This document shows positions 1 to 4,907 of a stretch of DNA of 5,943 bases, piece by piece. The stretch is from Bacilli bacterium (GTDB taxonomy: Bacteria > Bacillota_I > Bacilli_A > RF39 > UBA660). The translations under genes were made by a program, and so were the position numbers. Under the pieces are notes generated by a model. That model made no database searches. It had not been told where the DNA came from and saw only the letters and a program-made list of their open reading frames with translations. The stretch lies in NCBI GenBank assembly GCA_900758895.1, contig CAAETG010000200.1, positions 1 through 5,943 of the forward strand. Direction: 5' to 3'. Numbering within the stretch: the first letter of the stretch is position 1; each line of letters starts with the position of its first letter.

Positions 1-582
1 CATATCTGGTGTATCTTCACTCCATTTACCAAATTTTACCCAGTTATCGGTTGGTGCTCCGGCATAATAATAAGTTGTTCCTTCATTATCTTCTGTTTCA
101 TAAATCATTCCCGTTGTATCGCTTTCTAAAGTTTGGGTAAAATCTTCACGAATGGCAATTGTTTTTGTAGCAAGTAATTCTTCTATATTTGTTGGAGCAT
201 CAAAATATAGATAACATTTTGTTCCTTTTGACGTCATTGGGGATATGGTTAATTTCTTTGTTTTGATATCGTAATTAATTGTAATATCATCATTTACTAC
301 ATTCCCTATTTTACAATAACTTTTTTCTTCATTAAATAAGTAGCCATTATTTGGTATTTCATCTGTTTGGGTATACTCATTACTATTTTTTATATATACG
401 CCAATTAAGTTTAAATCGCTTAATTCATAATTAATGGTTCCGTTTACTAACGGTATACTTTGAGTTGTTCTATATTTAGCTCTGGTAATGTTTAATACTA
501 TGACGCTAATTATCAGTACCGCTACTACTCCTATTATAATATTTCTTTTTAAATGACTTTGTTTTAAAACTTCAAATTCCAT
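1..582 (-). CDS. Membrane-anchored extracellular protein, N-terminal part (194 residues, runs off the window)
   Basis: An open frame without a stop runs from an ATG at 582 to the left edge, so only the N-terminal 194 residues are visible. A short basic N-terminus (ending HLKRN) is followed by one hydrophobic helix (about residues 15-32), then a polar extracytoplasmic region rich in Tyr, Thr and Asn. Cys90 (SYCKIG) and Cys123 (KCYLYF) could form a disulfide. Further on comes a TTYYYAGAPTDNWVKF segment. The layout (basic tail, single helix, beta-rich exterior) recalls pseudopilin-like or TasA/SipW-type anchored surface proteins. It also resembles, from memory, a family of repeated surface proteins common in uncultured AT-rich gut Bacilli. 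That family match is inference and no function is claimed. The start is supported by GAAAGGA at 591-597, 8 bases upstream, and by a good sigma-A promoter. It is divergent from the XRE gene. Confidence 0.75.
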   Translation of the reverse strand, partial: MEFEVLKQSHLKRNIIIGVVAVLIISVIVLNITRAKYRTTQSIPLVNGTINYELSDLNLIGVYIKNSNEYTQTDEIPNNGYLFNEEKSYCKIGNVVNDDITINYDIKTKKLTISPMTSKGTKCYLYFDAPTNIEELLATKTIAIREDFTQTLESDTTGMIYETEDNEGTTYYYAGAPTDNWVKFGKWSEDTPDM

Positions 583-672
583 GATATTCTTCCTTTCGTG
601 AAGTACTGCTTCATTTACTACAATAAATTAAAAATATATAATGGTACATATTGGCTACCTTATATTGATATT

Positions 673-701
673 AATTTAACACAGTAAAGGGTAGATGTCA
701 A
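673..701 (-). promoter_or_regulatory. Sigma-A promoter of the leftward surface-protein gene
   Basis: Read on the minus strand, a perfect TTGACA -35 (696-701) is followed after 17 bases by TAAATT (673-678), with the extended -10 dinucleotide TG in place (TGtTAAATT). Transcription would start near 666, giving a leader of about 80 bases before the ATG at 582. Near the ribosome binding site the leader can form a small 5-bp hairpin (599-613, TGAAG/CTTCA). Confidence 0.6.
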
Positions 702-730
702 CTGCCTTTATGAATTTTTCTTAACTTTTT

Positions 731-753
731 TATAGTAACCTTATATAAGGAGG
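731..753 (+). promoter_or_regulatory. Weak -10 candidate and strong ribosome binding site of the XRE gene
   Basis: AAGGAGG at 747-753 is a near-perfect Shine-Dalgarno sequence 7 bases before the first of two tandem ATG codons, which favours the start at 761 over 764. TATAGT at 731-736 is the best -10 candidate. Its -35 position (708-713, TTATGA) is poor, so the promoter part is tentative. The TSS would lie near 743, giving a very short leader. Confidence 0.45.
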
Positions 754-760
754 TATCACT

Positions 761-982
761 ATGATGAAACTAGTGGCAAATGATTATGAACCGCATGAAA
801 CATTTAAAATTATTCGTGAATGGACTGGACTTACGCAAGAAGAACTAGCTAAAGAACTTAATCGTCGAAGTAGACATGGAATTAAAGAAATTGAAACAGG
901 TAATGCTAGATTTTATTTTGAAACGATTTTAGAAATATGTAAAAAACATAATATAAAAATGGTATTTGAAAAGGACAACTAA
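761..982 (+). CDS. Small XRE-family helix-turn-helix DNA-binding protein (73 aa)
   Basis: The protein is almost entirely one DNA-binding domain. Residues 13-33 (ETFKIIREWTGLTQEELAKE) are the classic XRE/Cro-C1 opening, with the GLTQEELA turn. The recognition-helix region follows at about 35-47 and ends in IKEIETGNA, the usual 'ExG' position. A final helix and a short beta-like end (KHNIKMVFEKDN) complete it. There is no oligomerisation or sensor domain. It could be an autonomous repressor or an orphan antitoxin-like protein. No toxin gene is adjacent, and it is divergent from the surface-protein gene, which makes that gene a possible target (inference). Its stop TAA overlaps the stop of the convergent membrane-protein gene and lies inside a terminator hairpin. 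Confidence 0.8.
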   Translation: MMKLVANDYEPHETFKIIREWTGLTQEELAKELNRRSRHGIKEIETGNARFYFETILEICKKHNIKMVFEKDN

Positions 983-1005
983 TATTTAGCTGTCCTTTTC
1001 TTTTT
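968..1005 (+). terminator. Bidirectional terminator shared by two convergent genes
   Basis: GAAAAGGACA (968-977) pairs with TGTCCTTTTC (991-1000). After one A/C mismatch, CTAA pairs with TTAG over a TAT loop. A T5 run follows at 1001-1005. On the minus strand the stem itself supplies a TTTTC end. The stop codons of both flanking genes (TAA 980-982, and TAG on the minus strand at 979-981) sit in the apical part of the hairpin. Confidence 0.8.
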
Positions 1006-1740
1006 GGTTTTCCCCTTTTTCTTTAGTTTCTTGCTTTTTTCTTTTGCTTCTTCTCGATATTTTTTCATCATTTCAAAGACGTTATTATCCAAATTTGGGA
1101 AAGCTTTTAACAGTCTAGATGGAAACGCTTTAAACCCTTCAATACTTTCTTTTAATCTTTTCTCAAATATAATAGGTATCATGGCTATTTTTTCATTTTT
1201 TAATTCTTCGACAATAATAATTCTATTGCGAAGATTATAAGCAATAATGACAGAATATATCACATCTAACACAAAGATGACAGTAAAAATAATCGTTAGA
1301 ATCATCCACACTTTAAAATCAAATAAACTGAATAAAAAATAAAATCCTGGGGTTACCACATAAATAATCAGTAATGAAAGAATACCAAAAGCAAATGAAT
1401 TTTGTAAGCAGATTCGACCATTTAAGTTATACTTTCTATTACTATAATCCCACCATTTATTATGAAATATCTTTTCCAGTAAGAAAGAAACAAAGTATTC
1501 TAAGGAACTAGTAATAATTACACCAAAGACAAAAACAACAACGGGGTCTTCATAATATCTGAGTAAACAAAATAAAATTAAAACAGCTCCTAAGCCATAA
1601 ATAGGAATGACTGGTCCACATAAAAAGCCACGATTTACAAACTTTTTTGATCCTAAATAACACCAGAATACTTCTAACAAATAACCAATAAAGGAACAAA
1701 AATAAAAAATCAAACTACCATATACTAATATTTCTTTCAT
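979..1740 (-). CDS. CmpB-like putative ABC transporter permease family membrane protein (253 aa)
   Basis: A polytopic membrane protein with about five hydrophobic helices (residues roughly 5-27, 41-61, 66-88, 114-139, 142-169). It carries the signature of the family Pfam calls ABC_trans_CmpB (PF06541): NRGFLCGPVIPIYGLGA at 36-52, SSLEYFVSFLLEKIF at 78-92, then WWDYS and NLNGRICLQNSFAFG (about 96-119). Despite the family name, a transport role is not established, and no ATPase or binding-protein gene is adjacent. The cytoplasmic C-terminus from about 170 is soluble and ends in a strongly basic tail (KKKGKTKKKRTAKY), which could bind acidic membrane lipids or nucleic acid. The start is supported by GAGGG (minus strand, 1746-1750), 5 bases upstream. 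The 3' end overlaps the convergent XRE gene by 4 bases. A 78-residue frame on the opposite strand is only the shadow of the Lys/Glu-rich tail. Confidence 0.85.
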   Translation of the reverse strand: MKEILVYGSLIFYFCSFIGYLLEVFWCYLGSKKFVNRGFLCGPVIPIYGLGAVLILFCLLRYYEDPVVVFVFGVIITSSLEYFVSFLLEKIFHNKWWDYSNRKYNLNGRICLQNSFAFGILSLLIIYVVTPGFYFLFSLFDFKVWMILTIIFTVIFVLDVIYSVIIAYNLRNRIIIVEELKNEKIAMIPIIFEKRLKESIEGFKAFPSRLLKAFPNLDNNVFEMMKKYREEAKEKSKKLKKKGKTKKKRTAKY

Positions 1741-1758
1741 AACATCCCTCTTGTTTTA

Positions 1759-1787
1759 ATTATAACATGTATTTTTTTATAAGACTA
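1759..1787 (-). promoter_or_regulatory. Extended -10 promoter of the CmpB-like gene
   Basis: On the minus strand a perfect TATAAT (1759-1764) is preceded by TGT, giving the extended -10 TGtTATAAT. The -35 position 17 bases away (1782-1787, TAGTCT) is weak, as is common with extended -10 promoters. The predicted start near 1752 leaves a leader of only about 11 bases, which still contains the GAGGG ribosome binding site. Confidence 0.5.
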
Positions 1788-1796
1788 TCTTTTTGT

Positions 1797-1824
1797 TCAT
1801 ATTTTTGTTCTGCGCTCATATAAT
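1797..1824 (+). promoter_or_regulatory. spoIIIAH promoter, sigma-E-like or sigma-A
   Basis: TCATATT (1797-1803) fits the sigma-E -35 consensus KMATATT exactly, and CATATAAT (1817-1824) fits the sigma-E -10 CATACANT at 7 of 8 positions. The 13-base spacer is one short of the usual 14-15. The same DNA also reads as sigma-A: TTCATA (1796-1801), 17 bases, TATAAT (1819-1824). Sigma-E would suit the mother-cell role of the gene, but sequence alone cannot separate the two readings. Confidence 0.5.
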
Positions 1825-1852
1825 CTAGTAGGTTTAGAAAGGAATCCTTATT

Positions 1853-2347
1853 ATGATTAATAAACAAAATTTATGGTTTTTAACCCTTTTTTCTTTAATT
1901 ATGGTTCTTAGTATTTATTATTTAACAATGTCGGATGATACTTTATCGACACTCAATGTAAGTAGTGATGTAAGTGATGGCACTGATGTTGTGATATCGG
2001 AGGAAAATGATACTTTGGTTGCTTTAAAAGTTGCTGATGAAGAAGAGCTTTTGACTCGTACAGAAGAACTTGAGAGCATTTTATTAAGTGATACGGCTAC
2101 TCTTCAGGAAAAAAACGATGCTTATGAAGAATTGCAAACAATTCATAAAACGGAAAGTGAAAAGGAAGCAATCGTTAAATTAATTAAAGATGAATATAAA
2201 TTAGATTCCGTTGTTCAAATTGAAAATAATAATATCACTGTTACCATTGCTAGTACTACTCATGATGCTGCACTAGCAAATAATATGATCCGTAGTATTC
2301 AAGCATTATATGATCAAGACAAGTATATTACGGTTAAATTTAGTTAA
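1853..2347 (+). CDS. spoIIIAH: SpoIIIAH, stage III sporulation protein of the A-Q channel (164 aa)
   Basis: In sporulating Firmicutes SpoIIIAH sits in the mother-cell engulfing membrane. It forms a ring that binds forespore SpoIIQ through its YscJ/FliF-like C-terminal domain, making the channel needed for late forespore gene expression. Here the opening INKQNLWFLTLFSLIMVLSI with one helix (about 7-25) closely resembles Bacillus SpoIIIAH (KKQTVWLLTMLSLVVVLSVYY). An acidic Ser/Asp/Glu-rich linker follows (about 27-65). The conserved domain holds a helical SDTATLQEKNDAYEEL region (79-94) and the ring-forming fold ending NNITVTIAS..ALANNMIRSIQ...ITVKFS. At 164 residues it is shorter than the Bacillus protein (about 218), mostly in the linker. 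The start has AAAGGA at 1838-1843, 9 bases upstream. The usual spoIIIAA-AG genes are not next to it. The upstream gene is on the opposite strand, so this is a stand-alone copy. Confidence 0.9.
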   Translation: MINKQNLWFLTLFSLIMVLSIYYLTMSDDTLSTLNVSSDVSDGTDVVISEENDTLVALKVADEEELLTRTEELESILLSDTATLQEKNDAYEELQTIHKTESEKEAIVKLIKDEYKLDSVVQIENNNITVTIASTTHDAALANNMIRSIQALYDQDKYITVKFS

Positions 2348-2363
2348 TTAGGCATTCTATTTA

Positions 2364-2391
2364 ACCAAATCGGAAGAATCTTCATAAAATA
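2364..2391 (+). promoter_or_regulatory. Sigma-K promoter of gerE
   Basis: CATAAAATA (2383-2391) matches the sigma-K -10 consensus CATANNNTA at every fixed position. The -35 dinucleotide AC (2364-2365) lies 17 bases upstream, exactly the known AC-N16/17 spacing. The start would be near 2398, about 30 bases before the gerE ATG. Known biology agrees: gerE is a sigma-K gene in Bacillus subtilis. A 5-bp inverted repeat GAAGA-A-TCTTC (2373-2383) fills part of the spacer. Confidence 0.65.
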
Positions 2392-2412
2392 CACTAGAAA
2401 CATAATAGAAAT

Positions 2413-2419
2413 GAGTGAT
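2413..2419 (+). promoter_or_regulatory. Ribosome binding site that fixes the gerE start
   Basis: GAGTGAT resembles the GAGGTGAT end of the full Shine-Dalgarno sequence with one G missing. It sits 8 bases before ATG 2428. The alternative in-frame TTG at 2419 overlaps this site and cannot use it, so ATG 2428 is preferred. Confidence 0.55.
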
Positions 2420-2427
2420 TGATTCCG

Positions 2428-2634
2428 ATGAAAAGAAGTATTTTAACCAATCGAGAAAAAGAAGTATTTGAGCTATTAGTAATGAATAAGTCGACAAATG
2501 AAATTGCAGATCTATTAAAAATTAGTGAAAAAACTGTGAGAAATCACATATCAAATGTAATTCAAAAATTAGAGGTAAAAGGAAGATCTGGGGCAATTGT
2601 GGAATTAGTGAAATTAGGTGAAATAAAAATATAA
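2428..2634 (+). CDS. gerE: GerE, LuxR-type regulator of late spore coat genes (68 aa)
   Basis: GerE is a minimal LuxR/FixJ-type DNA-binding domain that acts with sigma-K in the mother cell to activate or repress spore coat genes. This protein aligns with Bacillus GerE without gaps over most of its length: LTNREKEVFELLVMNKSTNEI here against LTKREREVFELLVQDKTTKEI. It also shares ISEKTVRNHISN, followed by QKLEVKGRS (QKLGVKGRS in Bacillus) and the ending VELVKLGEIKI. Residues about 6-20 are the scaffold helix, 23-31 and 34-48 the helix-turn-helix (recognition helix SEKTVRNHISNVIQKL), and 52-63 the dimerisation helix. There is no receiver domain, as expected (Bacillus GerE has 74 residues). The start is ATG 2428. 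An upstream TTG would add three residues but has no usable ribosome binding site. A sigma-K promoter precedes it and a terminator follows. Confidence 0.93.
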   Translation: MKRSILTNREKEVFELLVMNKSTNEIADLLKISEKTVRNHISNVIQKLEVKGRSGAIVELVKLGEIKI

Positions 2635-2637
2635 TTT

Positions 2638-2660
2638 AATCTCCATTTGGAGATTTTTTT
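2638..2660 (+). terminator. Intrinsic terminator after gerE
   Basis: AATCTCC (2638-2644), an ATTT loop and GGAGATT (2649-2655) form a 7-bp hairpin running into a T7 tract (2654-2660), 4 bases after the gerE stop. It separates gerE from gerM. It also shows that the longest gerM frame, which would begin with an ATG at 2647 inside the loop, starts too far upstream. Confidence 0.8.
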
Positions 2661-2697
2661 AGTACTTAAAATCACCTTTTTTACGTATATATTTATT

Positions 2698-2703
2698 GGT
2701 GAT
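2698..2703 (+). promoter_or_regulatory. Ribosome binding site that fixes the gerM start
   Basis: GGTGAT is the 3' half of the full Shine-Dalgarno AAGGAGGTGAT. Ending 3 bases before ATG 2707, it places the 16S rRNA tail at normal spacing. No comparable site precedes the in-frame ATG at 2647. No convincing sigma-factor consensus was found for gerM between the terminator and this site, only an AT-rich TATATAT run near 2686. Confidence 0.6.
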
Positions 2704-2706
2704 ATT

Positions 2707-3660
2707 ATGCTTAAAAAGTCAGCTTTAAGAAGAATTATGGTTTCTACTATGGCGCTTATTATTGTAAGTGTTTTATATTTTTTTCCAGAAGAAGAGCAAT
2801 ATTCCCCTCTTGTTCAAAATATCGATTATGTAAGTGTTAGTGCTACTCCTATCTATTTAATCAATCCCGATCAATATGTAGTAAGAACAACCATTGCAAC
2901 TACAAGTGAAGATGCTATTTCCCTTGCCAAAGAACTGATTGAAGCTTTAACAATTGGTAGTGATAAAAGCGAATACATTCCTAAACATTTTAGTGAAATT
3001 ATTCCTGAAAATACTAAATTGCTTGATATTTCTTTAGAAAACGGATTATTAAAACTTGACTTTTCACAAGAATTACTCAATATTGAAAAAGATTTGGAAG
3101 AAAAACTGATTGAATCGATTGTTTATACTTTAACTGAAATTAAAGGAATCGAGCAAATTATGATATTTGTAGAAGGTACTAAATTAGATATGCTACCACA
3201 AAGTAAAATCAATCTTCCTAATACTCTTGATCGAACTTATGGAATTAATAAAATCTATGATATTACAAACTTAAAAGATTTAACTAAAACAACTATTTAT
3301 TATATTGGAGAATTTGGTGATTTAGTTTATTATGTACCTGTTACAAAGTTAGAAAATGATAATGGAAATGATAAAATTGAGATTATTATTGATGAATTAA
3401 AATCTAGCCCTATTTATGAAACAAACCTTATGAGTTATCTTGCTAGTAGTGTAGAACTAGAAAGTTATGAAGAGCTAGAAAATCAAGTTACTCTTAGTTT
3501 TAATAATGCTATTTTTGATGATTTTACGGAACAAAGTATTTTAGAAGAAGTCAAATATTCTATTTCTCTTTCAATACAAGATACTTTGCATGTTGATGAA
3601 GTGATTTTTAAAGTAAATGATGAAGTAATCGAAACATTTAAAGCAAATGAAAAGTCATAG
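2707..3660 (+). CDS. gerM: GerM, sporulation protein with two GerMN domains (317 aa)
   Basis: GerM of Bacillus is a mother-cell protein outside the engulfing membrane, needed for germination and for assembling the SpoIIIA-SpoIIQ basal platform. Starting at ATG 2707, a basic N-terminus (MLKKSALRR) and one hydrophobic helix (about 10-26) lead to two tandem GerMN domains. The first (about 46-165) shows IIPENTKLLDISLENGLLKL, LDFSQELL and IVYTLTEIKGIEQIMIFVEG. The second (about 195-310) shows TTIYYI.., YYVPVTKL, LASSVELESYE and LSFNNAIFDDF. Length and double-domain plan match Bacillus GerM (about 366 residues). Unlike that lipoprotein, no lipobox cysteine follows the helix (SVLYFFPEEEQY), so this protein appears to be held by an uncleaved helix. 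A longer frame from 2647 begins inside the gerE terminator and is rejected. The end overlaps a bidirectional terminator facing the ABC remnant. Its neighbour spoIIIAH encodes a partner of the same complex. Confidence 0.88.
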   Translation: MLKKSALRRIMVSTMALIIVSVLYFFPEEEQYSPLVQNIDYVSVSATPIYLINPDQYVVRTTIATTSEDAISLAKELIEALTIGSDKSEYIPKHFSEIIPENTKLLDISLENGLLKLDFSQELLNIEKDLEEKLIESIVYTLTEIKGIEQIMIFVEGTKLDMLPQSKINLPNTLDRTYGINKIYDITNLKDLTKTTIYYIGEFGDLVYYVPVTKLENDNGNDKIEIIIDELKSSPIYETNLMSYLASSVELESYEELENQVTLSFNNAIFDDFTEQSILEEVKYSISLSIQDTLHVDEVIFKVNDEVIETFKANEKS

Positions 3661-3681
3661 AAATGAAAACTATGACTTTTT
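3650..3681. terminator. Bidirectional terminator between gerM and the ABC exporter remnant
   Basis: AAAAGTCATAG (3650-3660) and CTATGACTTTT (3670-3680) form an 11-bp perfect stem with a 9-base loop. The AT ends give T-rich tails in both directions. The gerM stop codon TAG forms the top of the left arm, and the leftward ABC frame ends with TAA at 3680-3682, so both genes finish on the hairpin. Confidence 0.85.
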
Positions 3682-4769
3682 AATTTTGAAATTGGGAATT
3701 ATATAACTCAGCATAAGCTCCATTTTTCTTTAACAATTCTTCGTGAGTTCCTTGCTCAACAATATTTCCTTCTTTCATTACTAATATTTTATCAGCATTT
3801 TTGATTGTTGATAAACGATGGGCAATAATGAATGATGTTCTTCCTTCTGTTAATTTATCCATTGCTTCTTGAACCAATTCTTCCGTACGGGTATCAACAC
3901 TACTAGTAGCCTCATCAAGAATTAAGAACGGTGCGTCTTTGATCATACCTCGTTCAATAGTTAAAAGTTGTTTTTGTCCAGCAGAAATACTTTCTGAATC
4001 ATTAATTTCATAATTTAAACCTCCTGGTAGAGATTTTACAAAGTGATATACCCCTACTGTTTTTTAATGCATCAATTACTGTCTCATCACTTACATTCTC
4101 TTTATTATAAATGATATTTTCTCTAATTGTTCCATTAAAAAGCCATGTATCTTGAAGAACCATAATAAATAAATCATGAATATTTTCGCGGGTTAAATCT
4201 TTTGTGGATACCCCATCAATTAAGATATCTCCATCACTAATATCATAAAATTTCATAAGTAAATTTACTAATGTTGTTTTTCCTGCTCCTGTTGGACCAA
4301 CAATGGCTATTTTCTCACCAGATTTTACGTCTAGAGAGAAATCTTTAATGATCATTTTATCTTTATTATAACCGAATTTGACATGGTCAAAGGTAATATT
4401 TCCTTTTACTTTTGATTTATCAAGATGGGAAGATACTTTTTCTTCTGACATCTCTTCACTTTCTAAGAATTCGAATACCCTTTCACTGGCAGCGATTGTA
4501 CTTTGCATACTTGTTATGCCTTGAGCAATTTGCGTAAGTGGGTTGGTAAATAATCTTGCATAAATCATAAATGCTACAATAACACCAAATGTGATATGAC
4601 GATTGATTGCAAGAACGGCTCCAACAATACATACCGCTAAATAACCAAAATTACCAATAAAACTCATAATTGGTTGCATTAATCCGGATAAAAATTGACT
4701 TTTTAAATTCGCAATGTATACCGCATTATCTAATTTATTAAATTCTTTGTTTGCTTCGTATTTGTCAAT
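3680..4769 (-). pseudogene. ABC exporter (MdlB/MsbA-type), 5'-truncated and frameshifted
   Basis: This is the 3' part of a fused permease-ATPase gene of the multidrug/lipid exporter class, normally about 600 residues. About 362 codons remain, starting at IDKYEANKEF (4769) with TM5-6 (IGNFGYLAVCIVGAVLA and the VIVAFMIYARLF region). The ATPase domain has Walker A GPTGAGKTT (4272-4298), Q-loop VLQDTWLF, Walker B FLILDEATSSVD and switch IAHRLSTI. TM1-4 are missing: the sequence switches to a nuclease-gene fragment at 4760-4769. The frame also breaks at an A6 run (4060-4065). Removing one A restores ALKTVGVYHFVKSLPGGL and joins the two open pieces. The signature region reads ISAGQKQLLTIERG instead of the usual LSxGQ..IARA. 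Such exporters usually act as heterodimers, but no partner is in the window. Truncation plus frameshift make a working protein unlikely. A sequencing or assembly error remains possible. Confidence 0.85.
4060..4065 (-). other. Frameshift site in the ABC remnant (A6 on the coding strand)
   Basis: The coding strand reads GCA TTA AAA AAC AGT, which continues as NSRGISLCK and soon stops. With five instead of six A the frame becomes ALKTVGVYHFVKSLPGG, continuous with the ABC signature and Walker B. One extra A in a homopolymer fits replication slippage or a read error. Confidence 0.8.
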
Positions 4770-4875
4770 ATGTTGTTACAAGATCTTGATTTTCTTCTAA
4801 TCTTCTTACTCTTTTACTTATTTCATTTCTCTTAATTAAATGTTCTATTTCTTTATAATATTGTTGTTCTTTCAT
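4765..4875 (-). pseudogene. 5' fragment of a second DUF1016/YhcG-like nuclease gene (36 codons)
   Basis: The ATG at 4875 opens a frame of 36 codons (MKEQQYYKEIEHLIKRNEIS onward to LVTTY) ending at TGA 4765-4767. It matches the N-terminus of the intact gene just upstream at 29 of 36 residues and 85 of 108 bases. The resemblance also covers the leader: GTGTAGGG and AGAAAGGAT occur before both ATGs, so it is a duplicated gene start with a ribosome binding site, not a chance frame. The copy stops at the codon for Trp37 of the intact gene. There the DNA becomes ABC exporter sequence through ATTGACAAAT (ATTGGCAAAT in the intact copy). The TGA therefore comes from the junction rather than from a point mutation. 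The divergence argues for an old paralogue that was later cut, not a recent duplication. A 36-residue peptide could still be made, but it lacks the nuclease domain. Confidence 0.85.
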
Positions 4876-4907
4876 GGACTATCCTTTCTAGCCCTACACC
4901 CCTTTAA

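Noticed and set aside
1004..1240. 78-residue plus-strand open frame, Phe/Ser-rich
   Set aside because: It is the antisense shadow of the Lys/Glu-rich C-terminus of the CmpB-like gene, has no good ribosome binding site, and covers conserved coding sequence.
2419..2427. TTG start for gerE
   Set aside because: It overlaps the likely ribosome binding site, and the added residues are not part of the GerE homology.
2647..2706. Twenty extra N-terminal residues for GerM
   Set aside because: The ATG at 2647 is in the loop of the gerE terminator with no ribosome binding site. ATG 2707 has GGTGAT at proper spacing and gives a normal basic-plus-hydrophobic N-terminus.
2871..3080. 69-residue minus-strand open frame
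   Set aside because: It lies entirely inside gerM, antisense to the first GerMN domain, with low-complexity Ser-rich content and no recognisable domain.
4060..4065. Programmed ribosomal frameshift in the exporter
   Set aside because: No known exporter of this type needs one, no stimulatory structure was evident, and the gene is already truncated at its 5' end. A simple homopolymer change is enough.
4765..4767. TGA read as tryptophan (code 4), since it aligns with Trp37 of the intact nuclease copy
   Set aside because: The TGA belongs to the exporter side of the junction (ATTGAC = Ile-Asp in the exporter frame), homology ends three codons later anyway, and intact genes use TGG for tryptophan.
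4765..4875. Insertion sequence or mobile element interrupting the exporter gene
   Set aside because: There is no transposase, terminal inverted repeat or target duplication, and the nuclease copies do not have exporter 5' sequence on their far side within the window.
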